A stretch of DNA of 6,470 nt from Candidatus Kapaibacterium sp. (lineage in GTDB: Bacteria > Bacteroidota > Ignavibacteria > Kapaibacteriales > UBA2268): assembly GCA_027858275.1 (NCBI GenBank), contig JAQIDA010000243.1, positions 1 through 6,470 of the forward strand, written 5' to 3'. Positions 1-5,486 of the stretch are shown here, one piece after another. Made by a program: the position numbers and the translations under genes. The notes beneath the pieces are model-generated. The model was given only the letters and a program-made list of their open reading frames with translations, had not been told where the DNA came from and ran no database searches. Numbering within the stretch: the stretch's first letter is position 1; each line of letters opens with the position of its first letter.

Positions 1-669
1 GATTTCATTTGAATCCGGAATGACCAAGGGTCTGACCGTCAATGTGTGCGGTGCAATCGGTGTGATACAAACAACTTCGGCAGAAGGAGACAAGATGGGA
101 CCACCGCAGGATAATGAATAAGCCGTTGAACCCGTAGGAGTTGTGATGATAAGGCCGTCAGCGCGTATTGAGGCAATATAATTTTCATTAGAAAAGGCCT
201 CAACTCTGATCATTCTTGAAGTGTTTTTCTTTTCAATTACAAATTCGTTGAGAGCGTAGATTTTCTCGTTATTAAAAGTAGTTTCAAGTACTGTTCTGTT
301 GACAATACGATAATTGCCTTGAAGCATATCATCAATCGTATTATCAAAATCTTTAACAGAGAATTCAGCGAGGAAACCGAGTTTGCCCACATTGATGCCC
401 ATAATCGGTATGTCTGTATTAATCATAGCTCTTGCCGCCGAAAGCATGGTGCCGTCGCCGCCGAATGACATCACAATATCCGAGTTCTTTTCAAAATCTT
501 CCAAACAACAGGAGTGTACATAATCTCTGATTTCAGGATTGAAGGTCTGAATCAATTCAGGTCTGGCACAGCATTGAGCACCAAGTTCTTTTAATTTAAA
601 CGCCGAATATTCCGCCCATTCTCGTGCCTGCGGCTTACCGGTACTTTCAAATAAACCTATCTTTTTCAT
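1..669 (-). CDS. nadK: NAD kinase (ATP-NAD kinase), C-terminus cut by window edge
   Basis: This enzyme phosphorylates the 2'-hydroxyl of NAD to make NADP in the cytoplasm. The 223 residues present are translated from the minus strand starting at ATG 669-667. They hold the family hallmarks in order: the GGDGTM phosphate-binding motif at residues 70-75 with the catalytic Asp at 72, the Asn-Glu pair at 141-142 (NEFVIE), and the NAD-binding block DGLIITTPTGSTAY at 171-184 followed by SCGGPI. After that comes the APHTLTVRPLVIP strand at about 206-218. Family members are usually near 290 residues, so roughly 60-75 C-terminal residues should lie beyond position 1. The frame is open to the edge. The start is the first Met in frame and begins MKKIGLF, a normal N-terminal beta strand. 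No strong Shine-Dalgarno is visible. A 220-bp gap separates it from fmt upstream, so it may have its own promoter. Confidence 0.96.
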   Translation of the reverse strand, partial: MKKIGLFESTGKPQAREWAEYSAFKLKELGAQCCARPELIQTFNPEIRDYVHSCCLEDFEKNSDIVMSFGGDGTMLSAARAMINTDIPIMGINVGKLGFLAEFSVKDFDNTIDDMLQGNYRIVNRTVLETTFNNEKIYALNEFVIEKKNTSRMIRVEAFSNENYIASIRADGLIITTPTGSTAYSLSCGGPILSPSAEVVCITPIAPHTLTVRPLVIPDSNEI

Positions 670-709
670 ATTAATCTCGACTGTTTCACATACATTCGAT
701 TAGAACTTA

Positions 710-738
710 AATAAAGACCAAATCAACAAATGTTTCAA
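710..738 (-). promoter_or_regulatory. Possible sigma70-like promoter for nadK
   Basis: On the minus strand TTGAAA (738-733, five of six matches to the -35 consensus) and TTTATT (715-710, four of six matches to the -10) are separated by exactly 17 bases, about 40 bases before the nadK start. The region is AT-rich, so chance matches are likely. No Bacteroides-type TAnnTTTG element was found. The rest of the 670-889 gap holds no open frame of useful length and no RNA gene that I recognise. Confidence 0.2.
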
Positions 739-837
739 ACAAAATCAATTCAAATCACTGCTCTTCAGTAATTCTTGCAGAACAATGTCACCCAAGATAC
801 AAATTTTAGAGCTTTTCACAATACAAATCAGAAAAAT

Positions 838-855
838 TATTAGACTCTCCTAATA
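838..855 (-). terminator. Weak hairpin plus T-run downstream of fmt
   Basis: Thirty-four bases after the fmt stop, the minus strand reads TATTAG-N6-CTAATA, a 6-bp stem that extends to 7 with a G-U pair. It is followed after one base by five Ts (836-832). The position suits an end to the fmt transcript. The stem is almost all A-T, so an efficient intrinsic terminator is doubtful. Confidence 0.25.
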
Positions 856-889
856 CATGCCGAAAAGAAACACCACAGGAAAAGATAAC

Positions 890-1825
890 TTACTCAAATT
901 TGCCGCTTGTATCGCCTCTGTAACCTCGCCAAAAGTCAACCGTTTTCATTTTCTTTTTGCCTTGTACTTGTATTTCAATCAGACTGACAGAGCCTTTGCC
1001 GCATTGAACGACAAATTGTCCGTCCTCAATCTTAAATTCTCCGGGGGAGCCCGATCCGTCAGCAACAAAGTCAACTCTCATTATTTTCAACCTTTGACCT
1101 TCCCACAAAGTCCATGCAGCGGGAGAGGGGGAAACAGAGTGGATGAAGTTTCGAACCTGTTCAGCCGGAGCATTCCAATTAATTCCGCAGTTTTCACGAA
1201 ATACTTTTGGAGCAGGCGTTGCCTCGGTATCATTCTGAGACAAAAGAGTATAATCACCGGAAAGCAGAAGCTCACAAGTATCGAGTCCCAATTGAGCTGC
1301 AACCGGCATAAGCATATCGTGTAAATCTCCGGCAGTAGAGCCGTCAAGAATATCAACGGGGCTTTTAATTAATATTTGTCCCGTATCTACTTGTTTTTCA
1401 AGCACGAAAGATGTAAGACCTGAGACTTTGTCTCCGTTCAAAATCGCATGATTTATAGGAGCGGCGCCTCTATACTTCGGCAACAAACTGCCGTGAATAT
1501 TAAATGTAGCAATTTTTGAAATTGAATATACGGACTCAGGCAGAATACGAAAAGCAAGAACCGCCATAATATCAGGCTCATAAGATTTCAGCGCATCAAT
1601 AAAGGCTTGATCCTTTAATAATTCCGGTTGCAGGACAGGGATGCCAAGCTCTATAGCTTTCTCTTTCACGGCTGAAGCCGCTAATTTTTTGCCCCGACCT
1701 TTGGGTTTGTCGGGTATAGTCACAACGGCTCGCACTGTGTATTTCTCGTGCAATGCTACAAGTGCCGGAACAGCAAACTCAGGCGTTCCCATATAGATAA
1801 TAGAAGGTTTGTCAATCTTTGTCAT
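890..1825 (-). CDS. fmt: Methionyl-tRNA formyltransferase
   Basis: Transfers a formyl group from 10-formyltetrahydrofolate to Met-tRNA(fMet), preparing the initiator tRNA for translation. At 311 residues it matches the family length (about 310-320). The N-terminal formyltransferase domain carries YMGTPEFAVP at 11-20 and the PDKPKGRGKK loop at 38-47. The catalytic triad is Asn109, His111 and Asp147, seen in FNIHGSLLPKYRGAAPI (108-124) and VDTGQIL (146-152). The C-terminal OB-like tRNA-binding domain spans about 205-305, with WTLWEGQRLKIMR and a final GYRGDTSGKF. The start at 1825 gives the usual short lead-in to the first beta strand. Its ribosome-binding site is weak. fmt often sits beside def (peptide deformylase); no def is visible here, and it follows dut by 61 bp instead. 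That gap contains a promoter-like sequence and a palindrome. Confidence 0.98.
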   Translation of the reverse strand: MTKIDKPSIIYMGTPEFAVPALVALHEKYTVRAVVTIPDKPKGRGKKLAASAVKEKAIELGIPVLQPELLKDQAFIDALKSYEPDIMAVLAFRILPESVYSISKIATFNIHGSLLPKYRGAAPINHAILNGDKVSGLTSFVLEKQVDTGQILIKSPVDILDGSTAGDLHDMLMPVAAQLGLDTCELLLSGDYTLLSQNDTEATPAPKVFRENCGINWNAPAEQVRNFIHSVSPSPAAWTLWEGQRLKIMRVDFVADGSGSPGEFKIEDGQFVVQCGKGSVSLIEIQVQGKKKMKTVDFWRGYRGDTSGKFE

Positions 1826-1837
1826 ATTGCTCTGCCG

Positions 1838-1866
1838 GATATATTCAGAATATATAAATCAGTCAA
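1838..1866 (-). promoter_or_regulatory. Possible fmt promoter overlapped by a perfect palindrome
   Basis: In the dut-fmt gap the minus strand has TTGACT (1866-1861, five of six -35 matches), a 17-base spacer, and TATATC (1843-1838, four of six -10 matches). A perfect inverted repeat, ATATATTC-A-GAATATAT, occupies 1839-1855, covering the -10 and part of the spacer, and ends 13 bases before the fmt ATG. The arrangement resembles an operator over a promoter, or an RNA stem close to the start codon. It could also be chance in AT-rich DNA. Confidence 0.3.
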
Positions 1867-1886
1867 TTCAGGATTGGATTACTTTG

Positions 1887-2330
1887 CTAAACTCCCGTGC
1901 TGCCGAAGCCACCGTCACCGCGATCCGTTTCGCCTAGAACTTCGACCGGATTCCATTGAATATGCTCGTAAGCAGCTATCACAAGTTGGGCTATTCTGTC
2001 GCCCCGCTTGAAAGTAAAAGCTTCTTTGCTAAAATTCGCAAGGATGATTTTTATTTCTCCGCGATAGTCACTGTCAACAGTACCCGGGGCGTTCAAAGCG
2101 AAAATCCCGTTTTTTGCCGCCAATCCGCTGCGAGAGCGTACCTGACATTCGTAGCCCGGTTCAAGTGCAATCGCAAGATTTGTCGGAATCATCGTAACAG
2201 CTCCCGGCTCCAGAACATAGTCCTCGGTCAAAGCCGCGTATACGTCCATCCCCGCCGAACCTTGAGTGGCATATTCCGGAAGCGGTAAATCATTAAACTT
2301 TTTTGATAATTGTTTTATTTCAACTCGCAT
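1887..2330 (-). CDS. dut: dUTP diphosphatase (trimeric dUTPase)
   Basis: Hydrolyses dUTP to dUMP and pyrophosphate, keeping uracil out of DNA and supplying dUMP for thymidylate synthesis. The 147-residue protein has the normal length for the homotrimeric family and all five conserved motifs: AGMDVYA at 26-32, RSRSGLA at 65-71, GTVDSDYRGEI at 83-93 with the water-activating Asp, RGDRIAQLVI at 109-118, and the C-terminal arm RGDGGFGSTG at 137-146 that closes over the active site. The protein ends at the motif V Gly-Val with no extension. It starts 68 bp after the dnaJ stop and is followed by fmt 61 bp later. The start is the first Met in frame and gives the usual N-terminus. No convincing Shine-Dalgarno is visible. 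Confidence 0.98.
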   Translation of the reverse strand: MRVEIKQLSKKFNDLPLPEYATQGSAGMDVYAALTEDYVLEPGAVTMIPTNLAIALEPGYECQVRSRSGLAAKNGIFALNAPGTVDSDYRGEIKIILANFSKEAFTFKRGDRIAQLVIAAYEHIQWNPVEVLGETDRGDGGFGSTGV

Positions 2331-2398
2331 ATATTTTTCGTTTTTGGGTGTGAAACAATGTATACATAACAGTCTGTCAAAATTGTTTTCTCAGTATA

Positions 2399-3571
2399 TT
2401 ATGAAAAAACATCCTTAACTTTTTCAAAAAAGTCCTTGTGTTTTGAATCTGTATTATCTTTAGGGATAACATTCTTGCTGTCCGCCAATTCTTTCAGAAC
2501 TTGTTTTTCTTTTGAAGACAACGATGTCGGGACATGCACATTAATATATACAAATTGGTCGCCTTTTCTATGTGAATTAAGCTCGGGAACTCCTTTGTCT
2601 CTAAGCGTAATCATAGTGCCGGGCTGTGTGCCGGAAGATATTTTTATCGTCTCGTCGCCGAACAAAGTCGGTACTGTAATTTCTGTGCCGAGAGCCGCGT
2701 CGGGCCAGCTGACAGTCAGATGATAAATTACATTGTTGCCTTCTCTGCGGTAAAAATCATGTTCTTTTTCTTCAATAACGACAATCAGGTCACCTGCTTC
2801 ACCGCCGCGTCTGCCTGCATGAGCTTTGCCGCGCATTGGAAGATAATTGCCTGATTCGACGCCTGCCGGAATAGAAGCCACAACAGATGTTTCACCGGTT
2901 ATTCTGCCGTCACCCGAGCAAGTAGGGCAGGGATCGGAAACAATTTGTCCCGAACCGCCGCAATTATCACAAGCATGCACATTAACAAACTGACCAAACA
3001 TTGATCTGGAAACTTCTCGAACTTGTCCCGCGCCTTTGCAGACCGGACATGCGCTCATACCGGACGCTCCGTTTTTAGCACCGTAACCGTTACAATCGTT
3101 ACATTTTGTTTTTATCTTTAATTTGATGTTTTTATCAACACCTTTGGCAATCTCTTCGAGAGTCAACGGGAGTCGTATTTTTATATCAGCCCCTCGTTCT
3201 CCTTGAGAGCGTTGTCTTGATCTTCCGCGTCCGCCGCCTTGATTGAAAAAGTCATCAAAGATACTTCCGCCGCCGCCGCCGAATATATCCCCAAAGGCTG
3301 AAAATATGTCATTCATATTGGAGTATGAACCGAAATCCTGGCCCATACGCATACCGTCATGACCATAATGATCATATTTTGCGCGCTTTGTTTCATCGCT
3401 CAGCACTTCATAGGCTTCTGAGGCTTCTTTAAATATATTTTCAGCTTCATTATCATCCGGATTTTTATCAGGATGATATTTCATAGCCATTTTTCTGTAC
3501 GCGGTTTTTATTTCACTTGCGCCGCTGCCTTTTTCGACGCCGAGTATTTCGTAGTAATCTCTTTTCGCCAT
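2399..3571 (-). CDS. dnaJ: Chaperone protein DnaJ (Hsp40, type I)
   Basis: J-domain co-chaperone that delivers unfolded proteins to DnaK and stimulates its ATPase. It has 390 residues, in the normal range, with full class I architecture. The J-domain (about 1-70) carries the essential HPD triad at 33-35 in YHPDKNPDD. A Gly/Phe-rich linker (about 80-125) includes a glycine run encoded by a GGC repeat. The zinc-binding region has four complete CxxCxGxG repeats, at 157-164, 175-182, 201-208 and 215-222. The C-terminal substrate-binding domains follow (about 225-350), including LPMRGKAHAG and GDLIVVIEEKEH. The C-terminal tail is charged and ends in FFEKVKDVFS. It lies 32 bp after grpE and has the clearest Shine-Dalgarno in the window. 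dnaK itself is not in this window. Confidence 0.99.
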   Translation of the reverse strand: MAKRDYYEILGVEKGSGASEIKTAYRKMAMKYHPDKNPDDNEAENIFKEASEAYEVLSDETKRAKYDHYGHDGMRMGQDFGSYSNMNDIFSAFGDIFGGGGGSIFDDFFNQGGGRGRSRQRSQGERGADIKIRLPLTLEEIAKGVDKNIKLKIKTKCNDCNGYGAKNGASGMSACPVCKGAGQVREVSRSMFGQFVNVHACDNCGGSGQIVSDPCPTCSGDGRITGETSVVASIPAGVESGNYLPMRGKAHAGRRGGEAGDLIVVIEEKEHDFYRREGNNVIYHLTVSWPDAALGTEITVPTLFGDETIKISSGTQPGTMITLRDKGVPELNSHRKGDQFVYINVHVPTSLSSKEKQVLKELADSKNVIPKDNTDSKHKDFFEKVKDVFS

Positions 3572-3580
3572 TTATGCAAT

Positions 3581-3586
3581 TCCTCT
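3581..3586 (-). promoter_or_regulatory. Shine-Dalgarno sequence of dnaJ
   Basis: The minus strand reads AGAGGA, ending nine bases before the dnaJ ATG at 3571. This is the clearest ribosome-binding site in the window and supports that start codon. The other genes here have only weak purine-rich leaders. Confidence 0.6.
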
Positions 3587-3603
3587 GAAAGAATGTTTTA
3601 TTC

Positions 3604-4185
3604 TTAGTCGGTCGGTTGACCGTGTGACGTAACTACTTTTGCGTGGCGCAATACTTTGCTTTTCATCATATAGCCGGGCTGTGCTAATTGGCAAACGTCG
3701 CCTTCGGGATATTCAGACGGCATAGCGAGAACGGCGTCATGCTTATTAACATCAAAAGGCTGACCTATAGGGTCTTCCATTTCTTTAACGCTTGCGTTTT
3801 CGAACAATCTGACAGTCTTTTTATAAATCATTTCTATGCCCGACAGAAAAGTCTTAAACTCTGATTTTTCATCTACAGACTTGAGGGCATTTGTAAGATC
3901 GTCCAACACAGGAAGCATTTGGAATAAGAGTCTTTCGTTGGCAAAATCAACCATGTCATTTTTTTCGCGTTGCGATCTTTTGCGGAGATTCTCCATCTCG
4001 GCAGCCATTCGCATCACTTGATTCTTGAGTTCATCTCGTTCTCTCTCAAGTTTCTCCTCGACTGTTTCCTCTACAATCTCTTCTTCATTTCCTGAAGATT
4101 CAATGTCGTTTTCAACGGAATCTTGAGTAAGCGTATCAGCTGTATTATCAATAACTTCCGTTTCTTTTCCCGATTTTTTTTTCAT
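3604..4185 (-). CDS. grpE: GrpE, nucleotide exchange factor of DnaK
   Basis: Homodimeric cytoplasmic factor that releases ADP from DnaK and resets the chaperone cycle; in many bacteria its long helices act as a thermosensor. The 193-residue protein has a lysine start (MKKKSGKE), an acidic and probably disordered N-terminus (about 8-45), and a long charged coiled-coil helix (about 40-90) with the family block MAAEMENLRKRSQREK. After the four-helix dimerisation region (LLFQMLPVLDDLTNAL, 86-101) comes the beta head domain with GQPFDVNKHDAV at 141-152 and the GYMMKSKVLRHAKVVTS signature at 171-187. That signature carries His where Pro is more common (VLRPA). The ATG at 4185 is followed directly by nine As. 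Its leader lacks a strong Shine-Dalgarno but has notable inverted repeats. dnaJ follows after 32 bp, almost certainly cotranscribed. Confidence 0.98.
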   Translation of the reverse strand: MKKKSGKETEVIDNTADTLTQDSVENDIESSGNEEEIVEETVEEKLERERDELKNQVMRMAAEMENLRKRSQREKNDMVDFANERLLFQMLPVLDDLTNALKSVDEKSEFKTFLSGIEMIYKKTVRLFENASVKEMEDPIGQPFDVNKHDAVLAMPSEYPEGDVCQLAQPGYMMKSKVLRHAKVVTSHGQPTD

Positions 4186-4228
4186 CTTATCTTTTCTGTT
4201 TCAATTATGTTTTTAATATATTTGATAT

Positions 4229-4292
4229 AAATCTTTGCTTGTTTTGCCGGATGATTGCAAAGATTTTGCATTTTATCACCCGTTACCGGCAA
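4229..4292 (-). promoter_or_regulatory. Overlapping, mutually exclusive hairpins in the grpE leader
   Basis: Three perfect inverted repeats interlock here. TTGCCGG (4292-4286) pairs with CCGGCAA (4250-4244) and can enclose a small hairpin TGCAAA-N3-TTTGCA (4270-4256). Alternatively AAATCTTTGC (4266-4257) pairs over 10 bp with GCAAAGATTT (4238-4229), which uses up the small hairpin and traps CCGGCAA in its loop. Neither form is followed by a T-run, so it is not a plain terminator. It lies 43 bases before the grpE ATG, so an RNA switch, thermosensor or processing site is possible. A weak promoter-like pair, TTGGGT (4297-4292) and TAAAAT (4275-4270), overlaps it, so part of it could be upstream DNA rather than transcript. 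Confidence 0.35.
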
Positions 4293-4313
4293 CCCAATAT
4301 TTAAACCTTTTCT

Positions 4314-4344
4314 GTACTTATAGCTACTATTTAGTTATAAGCAC
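4314..4344. promoter_or_regulatory. Imperfect palindrome with CIRCE-like spacing between hrcA and grpE
   Basis: GTACTTATAGC and GTTATAAGCAC are inverted copies matching at 9 of 11 positions around a 9-base spacer (4325-4333). The HrcA operator CIRCE is also a dyad around a 9-base spacer (TTAGCACTC-N9-GAGTGCTAA), but the arm sequences here do not match it in register. The site begins 46 bases past the hrcA stop and ends 128 bases before the grpE start. There is no T-run after it, so it is not an intrinsic terminator. It may be a divergent HrcA site or another regulator's operator; no protein assignment can be made from sequence alone. Confidence 0.35.
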
Positions 4345-4390
4345 TTCAGAGACGAATAAGGGTAAAAATAATTTATTGTGAACAGGAAAA

Positions 4391-5455
4391 TCAATGTTTG
4401 AAAGTTATATATTCTGAGATATGATTGATAAGGGCTATCATTTTAGAGTAATTCATTCGTTTGGGACCAATCAAACCGATAGATCCGTTGGCTGCTCCAA
4501 CATTATATGGGCTGACAATTAATGAGTAATCATCAAACATCTCATTGTTCAACTCCTTGCCGATAAACACCTTAGTGTCACCGACCGCCAATTCGGACTT
4601 GTCCAGCAAGTGAACGATTATGTCTTCATTTTCAATAAGCTCTATAATTCCGCGGAATCTGTCCAAATCTTCAAATTCAGGGTTGTCCAACAACTTCTTT
4701 GAACCCGCCAAATGCAATTTGTCACCTTTGGGACTGACGTTGAAAATGGTATCTACAGAGTCAACGAACAATCTGATCAGGGGGGAGTCCTTCAAATTAA
4801 AATCATTTATCAAATCAGCGAAATTATCTCGGATGAATTTGAGTGTTCTGCCGCTGATTCTTTCATTAATAAAATTCTTTATATAGGAGATGTTCTTTTC
4901 ATCATGATCAAAAGTTGTTTCGAGTGTCAATGTTTTTATTTTGTCCGAATCAAGAGCAAGCACGATTAATATTCTCTCGGAAGACAGCGATATTACATCA
5001 AACTTTACTACTGAATACCCGGCAAAATGCGGTAATTCCACTATGCCAAGACAACCGGAAAGTATCCCGAGGATTTTCGAGGCTTCTTTGTAGATGTCAT
5101 TATCAGCAGCGAGTGAACCCAATCGATCATTAACAGTTTGAATTTCTACAGTGCTGAGAGAGTTTTTCTTCATAAGAGAATCAACATAGAATCGATAGCC
5201 CTTGTCTGTCGGAATCCGCCCTGCAGAGGTATGCAAGTGCGTGATCAAGTCCAATTCTTCCAGATTAGACATAACATTACGTATAGTCGCCGGACTGAGT
5301 TTTATTTTGTCTTGCAGATAATTAGAAAGACTGCCGGATCCGACCGGATTAGCATTAAGTATATACAATTGTATTAAACGCGTAAGAATACCGCGATCAC
5401 GTTCATTCAGAAGAATCCCGGGGGACGGAGTCTGTATATATACTTTTTTTTTCAT
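4391..5455 (-). CDS. hrcA: Heat-inducible transcription repressor HrcA
   Basis: DNA-binding repressor of chaperone genes; in studied bacteria it binds the CIRCE operator, and its folding depends on GroEL. The 354-residue protein is of family length. The N-terminal winged helix-turn-helix (about 16-85) contains the hallmark blocks NERDRGIL, PVGSGSLSNYL, LSPATIRNVMSNLEELDLI and HTSAGRIPTDKGYRFYVD. A GAF-like middle domain follows (about 115-330), ending in IGKELNN and the well-conserved SLIVSPYNVGAANGSIGLIGPKRMNYSKMIALI (311-343). The first 15 residues (MKKKVYIQTPSPGIL) form a short extension before the usual start of homology, but no better downstream start exists. The ATG is followed by nine As and lacks a Shine-Dalgarno. 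It begins 31 bp after the heptose kinase gene. No canonical CIRCE was found in the window. Confidence 0.98.
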   Translation of the reverse strand: MKKKVYIQTPSPGILLNERDRGILTRLIQLYILNANPVGSGSLSNYLQDKIKLSPATIRNVMSNLEELDLITHLHTSAGRIPTDKGYRFYVDSLMKKNSLSTVEIQTVNDRLGSLAADNDIYKEASKILGILSGCLGIVELPHFAGYSVVKFDVISLSSERILIVLALDSDKIKTLTLETTFDHDEKNISYIKNFINERISGRTLKFIRDNFADLINDFNLKDSPLIRLFVDSVDTIFNVSPKGDKLHLAGSKKLLDNPEFEDLDRFRGIIELIENEDIIVHLLDKSELAVGDTKVFIGKELNNEMFDDYSLIVSPYNVGAANGSIGLIGPKRMNYSKMIALINHISEYITFKH

Positions 5456-5486
5456 GAATTCAATATATGTAAAATATAGATAAGAA

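Noticed and set aside
670..889. Possible small gene or RNA in the fmt-nadK gap
   Set aside because: All ATG frames end within a few codons, and apart from a weak hairpin and a weak promoter-like pair there is no convincing structure.
857..1324. 155-residue plus-strand open frame
   Set aside because: It lies mostly antisense to fmt, whose motifs are unmistakable. The translation has no recognisable domain and no ribosome-binding site.
1748..2288. Plus-strand open frames across fmt and dut
   Set aside because: They are antisense to conserved coding sequence and have no domain features.
2352..2380. Exact TTGACA (2380-2375) and a 10-bp palindrome ATGTATACAT (2358-2367) in the dnaJ-dut gap, as a dut promoter
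   Set aside because: No acceptable -10 lies 16-18 bases away; the only TATA-like sequence is 10 bases from the -35. The palindrome is short and AT-rich.
4337..4346. TAAGCACTT, a 7-of-9 match to the CIRCE left arm
   Set aside because: The second arm is absent at the required 9-base spacing, so it is only a half-site and likely chance. A similar half-site occurs inside dnaJ near 3399.
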